A stretch of DNA of 64,000 nucleotides from Desulfurobacterium thermolithotrophum DSM 11699 (lineage in GTDB: Bacteria > Aquificota > Aquificia > Desulfurobacteriales > Desulfurobacteriaceae), in assembly GCF_000191045.1 (NCBI RefSeq), contig NC_015185.1, positions 936,501 through 1,000,500 on the forward strand. The letters are read 5' to 3'. The position numbers and the translations under genes were made by a program. Shown here one piece after another: positions 55,401 to 63,508 of this stretch (position 1 is the first letter of the stretch; every line of letters begins with the position of its first letter). A model generated the notes under the pieces. It did no database searches and had not been told where the DNA came from. It saw only the letters and a list, made by a program, of their open reading frames with translations.

Positions 55401-55636
55401 TCAAGAGGTGGTACATCCCAAGCTGGAAGATAAATAACTCGAAGGCCAAATCTTTTTAAGTCCTCGATTATTGACTCTGCTACTACTTCCGAAGGAACTA
55501 AAAATAGAAAGGAAGATATTAACTCTTTGATTTCCTTTAAGATAAAACCCTTTGATCCTCCAGGAAGACCATAGCATTTAACTAACTCTTTATTTTTTAC
55601 CTTACCTTTAAGTAGCTTTAAACTTCTTTTTATCAT
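52457..55636 (-). CDS. mfd: Transcription-repair coupling factor Mfd
   Basis: A 1059-residue ATPase that removes stalled RNA polymerase and recruits UvrA. Order: UvrB-homology N-terminus, RNA-polymerase-interacting domain (GTLVVHRDYGIGIFQGI), RecG-like translocase with CGDVGFGKTEVAMRAA, IDEEHRFGV, SATPIPRTL and RGRVGRG, then a C-terminal TRCF domain. Slightly shorter than E. coli Mfd. The start overlaps the small gene upstream by one base. Confidence 0.95.
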   Translation of the reverse strand: MIKRSLKLLKGKVKNKELVKCYGLPGGSKGFILKEIKELISSFLFLVPSEVVAESIIEDLKRFGLRVIYLPAWDVPPLDISSPLSLYQYRRLKSLYQLLSEPFNVLLLTPHSLFQKVILPENLIEYVIEIEKGKEIDYSLIPKKLTTLGYKRVDSEPEEGEFSIKGDTLELVSPEGERLVAEFFGDTVEELYLNKEIIEKFVIIPTLELLQDREKLKKLEEIYPGVVERHFLLGEISGAEKLLPDVFELVPVTEYIGGTLPAIVFEPDQVRTTGETFIKTVEENFELLKKEGIPSSKPEKFVWKIDIKPIVSIYDKPVKDGIDFGIKPLPSVNDENIKELFKSLEGFKVKLFYTSETLKIEAEKLSKKFGLDIQIEKGVSSGSFKIDERKEAWLTESEVVFETAKKEDITTLEPGTLVVHRDYGIGIFQGIISRVIGNKTFDFIEIEYAGGERLYAPFTQIDRIYKYSGYKGKSPKLDKLGGTSWKNLERKIKASLINFAKELAELYKERKSAKGEKILGDENLLREFERRFPYKPTPDQLKAIREVYKDMESEKPMDRLICGDVGFGKTEVAMRAAMKAVTDGRQVAVIVPTTILADQHYRTFKKRFKGFPVKIEAISRFKTKKEQKEILEKLKNGEIDIIIGTHRLTQDDVEFKNLGLLIIDEEHRFGVKTKEKLTKIKKNLDVLYLSATPIPRTLYSALSGFRDISVIETPPVGRRGTKVVVSKYSDRILKTAVERELKRNGQVFIVQNDIDELEPLKIKVEEMFPNIPVDIVHGQMKTEKIEKVMHKFFEGDIKILIATSIIESGLDIPSANTLIVIGAERFGLSQLYQLRGRVGRGIEKGYCYLLTSSKGKLTPEAVKRLEAMKKVSPVGGGFQLAMKDLEIRGAGTLLGPKQSGFVNTIGLDLYLKLFEEVTTEKEEEDVKITVPFEAFIPEDYIEDTKERLRIYGELSKSENPEEILSEIEKVHGAIPDPLVNIFKIMKIKKLAKEIGIKEITMTPSGRLVIVFGESPNILPEKLVEFVKSKDATFTPDKKLYMEAENLDKIIEILEEMMKG

Positions 55637-55881
55637 TATCCTTCTAACAGCTTTGCTTCTCTTTGCATTAATCTGTTAAAAAGTACGTCCCAGAAAACTG
55701 TTAAGTTCCTACCCTTTACACTTTCCTTAAAGAAATTTACAGAATCTTCAATTTCTCCCTTTAATATTTCAAATAAATTATCCTTTTTAAGGCCAGAATC
55801 TATTTTATCTTGATTATAGAGAAAAAAATCTGCAACTATTGTTCTTGCAAGTCTTTGGGCTTTATCTGTATTGTCTACCAT
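55636..55881 (-). CDS. Conserved small hypothetical protein, 81 residues
   Basis: An 81-residue soluble protein, MVDNTDKAQRLARTIVADFF with a helix-rich body (LFEILKGEIEDSVNFFKESV). Its LARTIVADFFLYNQ opening resembles a short conserved module in delta-proteobacteria-like genomes, but I cannot name it. It sits between accD and mfd with minimal gaps. Confidence 0.55.
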   Translation of the reverse strand: MVDNTDKAQRLARTIVADFFLYNQDKIDSGLKKDNLFEILKGEIEDSVNFFKESVKGRNLTVFWDVLFNRLMQREAKLLEG

Positions 55882-55900
55882 TTAAATCCTCCTTCCTTCA

Positions 55901-56740
55901 TCATCCCAATAGATCCACTAGCTTTGAAAGAGTATTCCTAAGCTCTTTTCTTTCAACAACCATATCAATAAGCCCGTGCTCTAAAAGAAACTCTGAACGC
56001 TGAAAACCCTTAGGAAGCTTTTGTCTAATAGTTTGTTCTATGACTCGGGGACCGGCGAAACCAATAAGAGCCTTAGGCTCAGCAATAATCACGTCCCCAA
56101 GGAAAGCAAAGCTCGCTGATACTCCGCCCATTGTTGGATGAGTAAGGACGGAGATATAAGGAACCCCCCTTTCCTCAAGGCGCGTAAGGGCCGCAGATGT
56201 TTTTGCCATTTGCATCAAAGATACAATTCCTTCCTGCATTCTAGCACCACCAGAAGCCGAAATGCAGATAAAGGGAACCTTTTCTTCTGCAGCCCTTTCT
56301 ATATTTCTCGTTATCTTCTCGCCGACCACCGAGCCCATACTACCACCCATAAAACGAAAATCAAAACAACTTATCAAAACATCTTTACCATCTAACTTTC
56401 CTTTAGCATTTATCACAGCATCTTTTAATCCAGTTTTTTCCTGAGCTTCTTTTAATCTTTGACTATAGGATTTCCTATCTACAAACTCTAAAATATCTTT
56501 GGGCTCAAGGTCAGTATCCAATTCTTCGTAAGTACTTTTATCAAACAACATATAAAGTCTATCCTTTGCAGGAACAGGAAAGTGATAACCACACTTAGGA
56601 CATACCATAAGATTACTTTCGAGTTCTCCTTTAAAAAGAAGAGATTTACAGCTATCACACTTAATCCAAAGACCTGTTGGAACAGGAGACTGTGTTTTTT
56701 GCTCCTTAATCAATTTCTTTCTGAAGAAATTTTTAAACAT
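55901..56740 (-). CDS. accD: Acetyl-CoA carboxylase carboxyltransferase subunit beta
   Basis: A 279-residue subunit. N-terminal zinc ribbon ([27 protein letters not shown] in pieces, CxxC pairs), then the crotonase-like core with [39 protein letters not shown] and [12 protein letters not shown]. It starts directly after the arsR-like gene (TAAATG), so fatty-acid supply may be co-regulated with it. Confidence 0.95.
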   Translation of the reverse strand: MFKNFFRKKLIKEQKTQSPVPTGLWIKCDSCKSLLFKGELESNLMVCPKCGYHFPVPAKDRLYMLFDKSTYEELDTDLEPKDILEFVDRKSYSQRLKEAQEKTGLKDAVINAKGKLDGKDVLISCFDFRFMGGSMGSVVGEKITRNIERAAEEKVPFICISASGGARMQEGIVSLMQMAKTSAALTRLEERGVPYISVLTHPTMGGVSASFAFLGDVIIAEPKALIGFAGPRVIEQTIRQKLPKGFQRSEFLLEHGLIDMVVERKELRNTLSKLVDLLG

Positions 56741-57052
56741 TTACTGACCTCTAAAACAAGCTATTTGAGGCAGTATGTTAAGAAGTTCCCTAAAGGCTTC
56801 AGAGGATATAGTATAATATACCTTGTTTCCTTTTCTCATTTTTGCAACTATTCTTTTATACCTAAGAGTCCTTAAATGCTGAGATAATGAAGACTGAGAA
56901 ATTCCTAACTCTTGTTCTAAGTCTGTTACACACATAGGTTTTTCTTTTAGTGTAAAGAGAATCTTTAATCTTACCGGTGATGCAAGAGCTTTTAAACATT
57001 CTGCACCTTCTTCTATTCTTTCATCACTAAGCATTAATTCTTCTTTTGCCAT
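56741..57052 (-). CDS. ArsR-family transcriptional regulator
   Basis: A 103-residue winged-helix repressor: LASPVRLKILFTLKEKPMCVTDLEQELG, then SQSSLSQHLRTLRYKRIV, RKGNKVYYTI. Cys residues (ECLKA, PMCV, ACF) could bind a metal or sense thiols, but the canonical ELCVCDL arsenic motif is not present. ATG 57052 follows GGAGG. An inverted repeat 50-70 bp upstream is a likely operator. Leads into accD. Confidence 0.85.
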   Translation of the reverse strand: MAKEELMLSDERIEEGAECLKALASPVRLKILFTLKEKPMCVTDLEQELGISQSSLSQHLRTLRYKRIVAKMRKGNKVYYTISSEAFRELLNILPQIACFRGQ

Positions 57053-57101
57053 AATTCCTCCTACATCCAATTAGTGATTTTATTAATTATAAATGATTTC
57101 T

Positions 57102-57124
57102 ATTCAGAAATCAAACTTCTGAAT
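57102..57124. promoter_or_regulatory. Inverted repeat, candidate ArsR operator
   Basis: ATTCAGAA (57102-57109) and TTCTGAAT (57117-57124) form 8-bp perfect arms around 7 bp. The position upstream of the arsR-like gene and divergent ridA fits autoregulation of both. Confidence 0.5.
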
Positions 57125-57169
57125 GATTACCATATTAGACTATCAGAATTATGATTTTACTTTAGTTAA

Positions 57170-57182
57170 CGTATAATATACG
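57170..57182. promoter_or_regulatory. 13-bp palindrome containing a TATAAT box
   Basis: CGTATAATATACG is a perfect dyad in the divergent gap before ridA and contains TATAAT at 57172-57177. It may be a -10 region embedded in an operator; no consensus -35 sits 17 bp upstream. Confidence 0.35.
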
Positions 57183-57259
57183 ATTACAAATTAAGATTTT
57201 CAACTCTTTTTGTTAAATTTGTTTTAAAAGTATTTAATACATTAGGAGGTTATATAACT

Positions 57260-57640
57260 ATGAAAATAATAAATACAAGCGGAGCGCCAAAACCTGTAGG
57301 ACCTTACTCTCAGGGAATTTTATCAGGAAATTTAATTTTCACAGCTGGGCAGATAGGAATAAATCCAAAAACGGGAAAACTTGAAGAAACTTTTGAAAAA
57401 CAAGTCTTACAAGCATTAAAAAATCTTGAAGCTATTTTAAATAGAGTAGGAGCAAGTAAGTGCAGCATTTTAAAAGTTACGGTTTTTTTAAAGGATATAA
57501 CTAAATTTAAAGAGTTTAATAAAATTTATAAAGAGTTCTTAAAAGACTGTCCCGTTAAACCTGCAAGATCAGTAGTAGAAGTTTCTAACTTACCTTTAGG
57601 TGCAGAGGTAGAGATCGAATGCATAGCTCAGAGAGGATAG
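57260..57640 (+). CDS. ridA: RidA-family enamine/imine deaminase
   Basis: A 126-residue protein of the RidA/YjgF family that hydrolyses reactive enamines released by PLP enzymes. Visible: the catalytic arginine in PARSVVEVSNLPLGAEVEIECIA and the start KPVGPYSQGILSGNLIFTAGQIG. AGGAGG stands 9 bp before the ATG. rsmI overlaps its end by 22 bp. Confidence 0.94.
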   Translation: MKIINTSGAPKPVGPYSQGILSGNLIFTAGQIGINPKTGKLEETFEKQVLQALKNLEAILNRVGASKCSILKVTVFLKDITKFKEFNKIYKEFLKDCPVKPARSVVEVSNLPLGAEVEIECIAQRG

Positions 57641-58476
57641 GAAAACTATACATCGTTGCAACTCCTATTGGAAATCTTGAAGATATAACTTTTAGAGCTC
57701 TGAAAGTTTTAAAAGAAGTTGATTTGATTGCCTGTGAAGATACAAGGAGAACTATTAAACTTCTTAACTATTACAAAATTCCTGTAAAGAAACTTGTTCC
57801 GTACCATGAACACAACGAAAGAAAAGTTTCAAAGAAGTTGATTAAAGAACTCTTATCAGGAAAAGACATTGCACTTGTTTCTGATGCTGGTACTCCCTGT
57901 ATTAGCGATCCAGGTTATAGAATTGTGAGTCTTGCAAGAGAAAAGAAAATCGATGTTATTCCAATACCTGGAGCATCTGCCGTAATTGCAGCTCTTTCTG
58001 CTTCAGGCTTTCCAACAGATAGGTTTCTTTTTGTTGGATTTTTGCCTAAAAAAGAATTACAGCTTAAGAAAACGATAAAAGAAATTTCAAAGCTACCTTA
58101 TACCGTTGTAGCTTACGAGTCTCCTCATCGTCTTGAAAAAACTCTTAAAATTTTAAAAGAAATGATTCCAGAGAAAAAGATTGGTATCTATAGAGAAATT
58201 ACTAAACTAAATGAAGAATTTTTGGAAGGAAATCCAGGAAAACTACTTAACGAACTTACTTTAGAAGATAAATTAAAAGGAGAATTCGTTCTTCTATTCT
58301 ATCCTTCAAAAGAAGAGAAAGAAAATGAAAATGAAAAAAGCTTAGATGAAATCTTACTTCAGTTAAAAGAAGAAGGAAATTCTCTTAAGACTACCGTTAA
58401 GGAGGCCTGTCAAAGGACAGGTCTCCCTAAGAATGAAGTCTATAAAAGAGCTCTTGAGTTATTTAGTAGGGATTGA
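57619..58476 (+). CDS. rsmI: 16S rRNA 2'-O-methyltransferase RsmI
   Basis: A 285-residue SAM enzyme that methylates C1402 of 16S rRNA. Visible: IVATPIGNLEDITFRAL, LIACEDTRRTIKLL, LVSDAGTPCISDPGY and IPGASAVIAALSASGFPTDRF. The C-terminal region (LDEILLQLKEEG...EVYKRALEL) matches the family's terminal helix domain. Converges on speD with an 18-bp overlap. Confidence 0.94.
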   Translation: MHSSERIGKLYIVATPIGNLEDITFRALKVLKEVDLIACEDTRRTIKLLNYYKIPVKKLVPYHEHNERKVSKKLIKELLSGKDIALVSDAGTPCISDPGYRIVSLAREKKIDVIPIPGASAVIAALSASGFPTDRFLFVGFLPKKELQLKKTIKEISKLPYTVVAYESPHRLEKTLKILKEMIPEKKIGIYREITKLNEEFLEGNPGKLLNELTLEDKLKGEFVLLFYPSKEEKENENEKSLDEILLQLKEEGNSLKTTVKEACQRTGLPKNEVYKRALELFSRD

Positions 58477-58989
58477 AGGTTCACAAGGTTTTAGTTTTCC
58501 ATTTTTATACTCGTAAGCTTTTATTACGCAAGGTCCTCCAATGTATCTTTCAACATCAACAAAAGATGCATATTCAACGTCAAACCACTTAATTGTAAGT
58601 TCAAAAGCAACCATTGGATCAAAGTCTTTACAGCTGTAAGCATCAAGGCTGAAAAATTTTTCTTCAGGCCAAGTATGAATTGTACAGTGGCTTTCAAGCC
58701 AAATTGAAACTCCAGAAACTCCGCTATCTTCAGTTGCTCTTCTTTTTAAAGTTTCTTCCATGAACTCTAAAGTTCTACTTTTTACATTTTCTTCAGAGAG
58801 TTTTTTAACAAACTGTTCAAGCTCAGATTGTGCAAATGGAAATCTAGCAACAATTGGAGGATAAACTAAGGTCATATCAAGTTGTCTTGCCATTTCTTCC
58901 ATATAATCATAAATAGGTTGAATAGCATTTATTTTCCTTATATCCCTTACAGTAGCATCCATCATTATATGTCTTCCTACAAACTCCAT
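58459..58989 (-). CDS. speD: S-adenosylmethionine decarboxylase proenzyme
   Basis: A 176-residue prokaryotic AdoMetDC, polyamine synthesis. The self-processing site is ESHCTIHTWPEE, cleaved between Glu99 and Ser100, with the Ser giving the pyruvoyl group. The family's class 1B members have about 120-140 residues; this one has an extra helical insert of about 40 residues (FVKKLSEENVKSRTLEFM...RRATED). Start ATG 58989 has AGGAGG 7 bp upstream. It lies downstream of rplI with a hairpin between. Confidence 0.85.
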   Translation of the reverse strand: MEFVGRHIMMDATVRDIRKINAIQPIYDYMEEMARQLDMTLVYPPIVARFPFAQSELEQFVKKLSEENVKSRTLEFMEETLKRRATEDSGVSGVSIWLESHCTIHTWPEEKFFSLDAYSCKDFDPMVAFELTIKWFDVEYASFVDVERYIGGPCVIKAYEYKNGKLKPCEPSIPTK

Positions 58990-59005
58990 GGCAAACCTCC
59001 TAAAT

Positions 59006-59028
59006 AAGGTTTGCCCCAAACGGGGCAA
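59006..59028 (-). terminator. Hairpin between rplI and speD
   Basis: TTTGCCCC-AAAC/GTTT-GGGGCAAA forms an 8-bp perfect stem close to the speD ribosome site, with only a weak T-run on the minus strand. It may attenuate read-through from the ribosomal operon into speD. Confidence 0.5.
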
Positions 59029-59031
59029 AGG

Positions 59032-59484
59032 TTACTTATTGAGAGGAACTACATCAACAGTTATAGTAGCTTCAATGTCCTTAAATAGATGAATCTTTAC
59101 TTCGTAAGAACCTGTTTCTCTAATCGGTTTTTCAAGAATAATTTGTCTTTTTTCAACATCTTCAAAACCAGCTTTATGAAGAGCTTTTTCTATTTGGGAA
59201 GTTGTTACAGAACCAAAAAGTTTTCCTTCCTCTCCAGCTTCATGCTCTATAACAACTCTTGTAGAAGATAATTGTTCAGCTAATTCCTTATATCTTTCAA
59301 GCTGTCTTTGAGCTTTTCTTTGGAGAGCTTTAAGCTCATTTCTCACTTTTGCAATATTAGACTTTGACGCAGGAAGAGCAATTCCTTCAGGAATGAGATA
59401 GTTTCTTGCATAACCATCCTTTACTCTTACAACATCTCCAACCTTTCCAAGATTTTCCATATCTCTAAGTAGAATTACTTCCAT
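59032..59484 (-). CDS. rplI: 50S ribosomal protein L9
   Basis: A 150-residue L9: N-terminal VILLRDMENLGKVGDVVRVKDGYARNYLIP, a long central helix, and a C-terminal domain with LFGSVTTSQIEKAL. I choose ATG 59484 because GGAGGTGAAG lies directly upstream. It overlaps the DUF2232 gene. Confidence 0.95.
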   Translation of the reverse strand: MEVILLRDMENLGKVGDVVRVKDGYARNYLIPEGIALPASKSNIAKVRNELKALQRKAQRQLERYKELAEQLSSTRVVIEHEAGEEGKLFGSVTTSQIEKALHKAGFEDVEKRQIILEKPIRETGSYEVKIHLFKDIEATITVDVVPLNK

Positions 59485-60274
59485 TTTCTTCACCTCCCTT
59501 TAGTTTTCTGAAATCAAACCAATAATCAAAAATTCCTGCAACAATTGAAGCTATCAAAGCTATTGCTGGGAAAAATACAATTACAAAGAAAGTGATAAAT
59601 TTAATCCAGAAAGAAAACCTTTCTACATAATAAGAAAAGATGGCAAATCCTTGAACAACAAAAAAGCCTAAAACTCCAAGAAATATGTTTATTCCAATAG
59701 GACGGAACTCAGGAAACCACTTTAAAATTGTTAAAAAACCAGATAATAAAAAGAGCAGTATAACCCAAAATCCAAATTGAAGCTTTTTAAAACCAAAGTC
59801 TTCTTTTGCTATCAAGCTTATTATTCCTACGCTAATTGTAGATATAACAATTGACGAAAGAAAGTAAATTCCCCATCTAACTTGAGAAAACCAGGGAATT
59901 TGTTTAACTTCTTCAGGAAGTCCTATAAGAATATCCTCTAAAACGGTTACCCCAAAAGAAATCAGAGACAAGATAATAATAAGATTTTCTAACTTAAACT
60001 TTCCTTTTAGTAGCTTAGCTAATATTCCTATTAAAGAAAACGCAGAAATATCAAAAATTGCTTTCCAGTTTCCGAAGAAAACAATGCTACCAACTGATAT
60101 AACAGATAATAAAAGAGTTCTTACTAATCCTATTTCTTTCGTAGCAAGATAGGAAAAAGCAGGAATGAATAAAGAAAAACCAAGGGCAAGAGGCATAAGA
60201 GCCTCTACGCCCATTAATAATCCCGCTATAATCATTAACAAAACATAAAAAGCTGGTAACTTAAAGCTTTTCAT
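59465..60274 (-). CDS. DUF2232/YybS-like membrane protein
   Basis: A 269-residue protein with about eight hydrophobic helices (FYVLLMIIAGLLMGVEALMPLALG, LGVLGFFVVQGFAIF, FITFFVIVFFPAIALIASIVAG). DUF2232 (YybS) proteins are found between rpsR and rplI in many genomes, exactly as here. Function unknown. It overlaps the rpsR stop (TAATG). Confidence 0.7.
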   Translation of the reverse strand: MKSFKLPAFYVLLMIIAGLLMGVEALMPLALGFSLFIPAFSYLATKEIGLVRTLLLSVISVGSIVFFGNWKAIFDISAFSLIGILAKLLKGKFKLENLIIILSLISFGVTVLEDILIGLPEEVKQIPWFSQVRWGIYFLSSIVISTISVGIISLIAKEDFGFKKLQFGFWVILLFLLSGFLTILKWFPEFRPIGINIFLGVLGFFVVQGFAIFSYYVERFSFWIKFITFFVIVFFPAIALIASIVAGIFDYWFDFRKLKGGEENGSNST

Positions 60275-60516
60275 TAGTCTATCTTCACAAATGGGAGTAA
60301 TGCAAGATGTCTTGCTCTTTTAACTGCTCTTGCAAGCTGTCTTTGATGTTTTGAGCATACACCAGAAATTCTTCTTGGAATAATCCTTCCTCTTTCAGAA
60401 ATAAAAGGTTTAAGAAGTTCAACGTTCTTATAGTCAATCTTCTCTATTTTTTCAGCGCAAAACTTACAATATTTCCTTCTTCTTACAAATCTTCTCTGTG
60501 GAAGTCCATTACTCAT
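60274..60516 (-). CDS. rpsR: 30S ribosomal protein S18
   Basis: An 80-residue S18: [41 protein letters not shown] in pieces, and [22 protein letters not shown]. The CKFC pair is retained, as in zinc-binding versions. GGAGG precedes ATG. Confidence 0.96.
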   Translation of the reverse strand: MSNGLPQRRFVRRRKYCKFCAEKIEKIDYKNVELLKPFISERGRIIPRRISGVCSKHQRQLARAVKRARHLALLPFVKID

Positions 60517-60527
60517 TATTTACCTCC

Positions 60528-60905
60528 TTAAAATTCAATATCGTCGATTTCATCTAAGGTTTCGTTTTGTTCTCTTCTGGGATCAAGTCCAACTACTCTA
60601 TCTGCTCTTACTTCAATTCTTGAACGTTTTTCACCTTCTTCTGTTTCCCAGTTAGATTGTCTTAATCTTCCTTCTACAAGGACTCTAGATCCCTTACTGA
60701 ATCTACTTACAGCTCTGTCAGCTGCATCTCCCCACAAAACAATGTCAATAAATAGCGTATCTTCCTGCCAATTACCACTTCTGTCTCTATAGGGATTATT
60801 AACTGCTATTCTAAACCTTGTAAAAGGCGTTCCAGTATTAGTATGAGATAGTTGAGGATCAGCAACTAATCTTCCAATAAGAAATACTTTATTGAGGTTA
60901 GCCAT
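60528..60905 (-). CDS. ssb: Single-stranded DNA-binding protein
   Basis: A 125-residue SSB with OB fold (MANLNKVFLIGRLVADPQL, FRIAVNNPYRDRSGNWQEDTLFIDIV) and an acidic tail ending DEIDDIEF, the variant of the DDIPF interaction tip. It overlaps the rpsF stop (TAATG), standard rpsF-ssb-rpsR order. Confidence 0.94.
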   Translation of the reverse strand: MANLNKVFLIGRLVADPQLSHTNTGTPFTRFRIAVNNPYRDRSGNWQEDTLFIDIVLWGDAADRAVSRFSKGSRVLVEGRLRQSNWETEEGEKRSRIEVRADRVVGLDPRREQNETLDEIDDIEF

Positions 60906-61285
60906 TACTCTTCTCCCTTAGACTCTTCGGCAGCAGCTGGAGCGGTTTCAGCTTTTGCTCCAAGTTTTTCTTTAAGTTCCTTGACCTCAGATGGCTTTAA
61001 TCTAAAAGTTAAAAATCTAATTACATCTTCATTAATTCTAAAGAAGTTCTCCATATTTTTAACAAAATCCCTATCGTTTGTTTTAATGTACTCTAAAACG
61101 TAGTATCCTCTATCGTAGTCATTAATTGGATAAGCTAACTCTCTTCTTCCCCATTTATCAATGTGAAGAACTTCTCCATTGTATCTTTCAACGTATGAGT
61201 TAACTTTTTCTATTCCTTTCTCAATTTCTTCATCAGACATGGTTGGTCTAAGTATATAAACCATCTCATAGTAGTATTCTCTCAT
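60905..61285 (-). CDS. rpsF: 30S ribosomal protein S6
   Basis: A 126-residue S6: REYYYEMVYILRPTMSDEE, IDKWGRRELAYPIND, YYVLEYIKTN, with a Glu/Ala-rich tail (AETAPAAAEESKGEE). ATG 61285 follows GGAGG by 6 bp. Confidence 0.95.
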   Translation of the reverse strand: MREYYYEMVYILRPTMSDEEIEKGIEKVNSYVERYNGEVLHIDKWGRRELAYPINDYDRGYYVLEYIKTNDRDFVKNMENFFRINEDVIRFLTFRLKPSEVKELKEKLGAKAETAPAAAEESKGEE

Positions 61286-61296
61286 TTCAACCTCCA

Positions 61297-61866
61297 TTAA
61301 TTACATTTACTCATGATTTTGTTGTCGATATCTCCCTTTTTGATAACCTCTTTCAAACAACTAACTGCTTTATCTATTGCTTTACCCAAAGCTTCTAATT
61401 CATCTTCTCTAAAGGGAGATAGCACATAATTAACAACTTCCTCTTTTGTTTGAGGTCTTCCTATTCCTATTCGTAGTCTCGAAAAGTTTTGACTTCCAAA
61501 GCACTGCTCTATAGAAGCCACTCCTTTATGGCCACCACTGCTTCCTTTTAATCTCAGACGAAGCTTTCCTAAGGGAAGGTCAAGATCATCGTAAATTACT
61601 AAGGTTTCCTCTGGTTTTATCTTGTAAAACTTTGCAAGTTCTCCAACACTTTCCCCACTAAGGTTCATATACGTAATTGGCTTTAGGAGAAAAATTTTCT
61701 TACCATCATCATTCCTTAGCTCAGCAATCTTTCCTTTAAACTTCTCCTTTGAAAAATCTGTACCAAGCACTTCAGCTAAACGGTCTAAAACCATCCAGCC
61801 TACATTGTGCCTGGTTTTCTCGTATTTCTTTCCAGGATTACCAAGCCCTACAATCAATCTTATCAT
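61297..61866 (-). CDS. pth: Peptidyl-tRNA hydrolase
   Basis: A 189-residue Pth: LIVGLGNPGKKYEKTRHNVG with the catalytic His, KPITYMNLSGESV, YDDLDLPLGKLRLRLKGSSGGHKG. It overlaps the rplY stop by 4 bp (ATGA), the usual rplY-pth pair. Confidence 0.95.
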   Translation of the reverse strand: MIRLIVGLGNPGKKYEKTRHNVGWMVLDRLAEVLGTDFSKEKFKGKIAELRNDDGKKIFLLKPITYMNLSGESVGELAKFYKIKPEETLVIYDDLDLPLGKLRLRLKGSSGGHKGVASIEQCFGSQNFSRLRIGIGRPQTKEEVVNYVLSPFREDELEALGKAIDKAVSCLKEVIKKGDIDNKIMSKCN

Positions 61867-62450
61867 TCTTCTCCAGTCTCTTCAGATTCTTCTGTTGTAG
61901 TTTCTTCAGGTTCAGCAACTACAACTACAGTTTCTTCAGGGTTATCTACAATTTTAATTCCTTCAGGAACAGAAATCTCTCCTACGTGAAGAGCATCTCC
62001 TGCATGAAGGTTGGAAATATCAACTACAATTTTTTCAGGAATAGCTCTTGGAAGAGTTTCAATTTCAATTTCTCTTTTCATGATTTCAAGAACACCACCT
62101 TCTTCAGATACACCTATTGGTGTTCCAACAAACTCAAGTTCAACAACTGTTGTAATAGTTTCTCCGAACTTGACTTCTTGGAAGTCAACGTGGATAGGTA
62201 CATCACCCAGCCAGTTGTACTGGATGTCCTTGAGAATACAAATTCTCTCTTCACCATCAAGGTCTAACTTAACAAGACCGTGATGGTGCTTAATCTTTCT
62301 TACTTCACTGGCAGGAATGGCTATGTGTGTTGCCTCTGGTCTTCCACCACCGTAAATAACGGCTGGTAGAAGGCCTTCCCTGCGCAGTTTTCTTGCTACC
62401 CCTTTTCCTGTCTTTTCTCTTCGGGTAGCTTTCAAGCTTACTGTTTTCAT
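61863..62450 (-). CDS. rplY: 50S ribosomal protein L25/Ctc
   Basis: A 195-residue Ctc-form L25: RREKTGKGVARKLRREGLLPAVIYGG RNA-binding domain in pieces, a central LDGEERICILKDIQYNWLGD, and a C-terminal TL5-type domain with an acidic tail. GGAGG precedes ATG. First gene of a ribosomal operon with a strong promoter. Confidence 0.94.
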   Translation of the reverse strand: MKTVSLKATRREKTGKGVARKLRREGLLPAVIYGGGRPEATHIAIPASEVRKIKHHHGLVKLDLDGEERICILKDIQYNWLGDVPIHVDFQEVKFGETITTVVELEFVGTPIGVSEEGGVLEIMKREIEIETLPRAIPEKIVVDISNLHAGDALHVGEISVPEGIKIVDNPEETVVVVAEPEETTTEESEETGEE

Positions 62451-62488
62451 ACTTACCTCCTATTTTAGTTTTGCGGGAAAGCAGGCAA

Positions 62489-62517
62489 TATTTACATTCA
62501 GAATGAGAATTTGTCAA
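62489..62517 (-). promoter_or_regulatory. Sigma-70-type promoter of the rplY ribosomal operon
   Basis: Minus strand TTGACA (62517-62512), 17-bp spacer (62511-62495), TAAATA (62494-62489), 39 bp before rplY. Its -35 box is directly next to the target duplication of the IS5-like element. Confidence 0.75.
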
Positions 62518-62526
62518 GGGGTTTAG
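62518..62526. repeat. Target-site duplication of the IS5-like element (left copy)
   Basis: GGGGTTTAG at 62518-62526, repeated exactly at 63509-63517. A preceding A is shared by both, so a 10-bp reading is possible. Confidence 0.8.
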
Positions 62527-63508
62527 GGAGGGTGTTTGAAAATTGCCAAAATTAAGAAAAAAGCCTATCCTCTCCGGTATGAAAGCGAAAAGACTAAATT
62601 TCCACAAAGTACTCAACCTATCAAAAACATACATGAACCGGAGAGGACAGGCTGTACTGGTATATTTATATCCTTTTAAAACCAAAAGAGGAAGACCCAA
62701 GAAATACCCTGACGAGATAATTCTTACCCTTCTTTTCCTCCAAGTAGCCTGGAACCTATCATTCAGAGACCTTGAATATTTGGCAGTTCAGATATTTGGA
62801 AGAGAGAATATTCCTGATTTTTCAACCTATTATTACCGACTCAAGCAACTACCTTCCATTCTCCTTGTAGATTTTCTGAACTTTGTCTCTCGAAGACTCT
62901 TAGGGAAGTATCATAAAGAACTAAGATTTCTGATAATAGATGGAACTGGCTTCAAATACAATGAGATTTATCCATTGAAAATTCTAAGAGGCAAAGAGAT
63001 AAAGGAGGTAAAAAGCCACGTTAAAGTTGTTGTATTAAGCGTTCATCTAAAAGATGGAAAAAGGTTCATTCTTACTGCATTACCTGGAGAGAGTTACGCT
63101 TCGGAAGTGAAACTTGGAGAGAAAATAGTTAGGTGGTTAAACGAAAGGGGATTTATATGGAGAGCTTTGAAAGGAAAGCCATTTTTAGGAGACAAAGCTT
63201 ATGACAGCATTAAGTTTATTGAGCTTGTTCTGTTAGCAGGCTTAAAGCCTTACATAAAGGTGAGAGAAACATTAAGGAAGGGAATTAAATCTGAGATTAG
63301 GCTTAAATGCAAAGAGCTTTTAGAATCTGATGAAATTTACAGGTTTAGAGGACTGATAGAGAGTATTTTTGGAGAAGTTAAGCAGGATGTTGGAAGTTAC
63401 GAGAAAACAAAGAGCTTTCATATAGCTCAACTGTTTGTTTTAGCTAAGTTTATCCTCTTTAACATGGGAGTTTTGTTCTTTGTCTGGATGATTTTTCAAA
63501 CACTCTCA
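62527..63508 (+). mobile_element. IS5-like insertion sequence, 982 bp
   Basis: Left end GGAGGGTGTTTGAAAA (62527-62542) and right end (63493-63508, complement TGAGAGTGTTTGAAAA) are imperfect terminal inverted repeats, 14 of 16. GGGGTTTAG flanks both sides (62518-62526 and 63509-63517), a 9-bp target duplication, which suits the IS903/IS5-type DDE group. It lies between mutS (3' end) and the rplY promoter. Confidence 0.85.
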
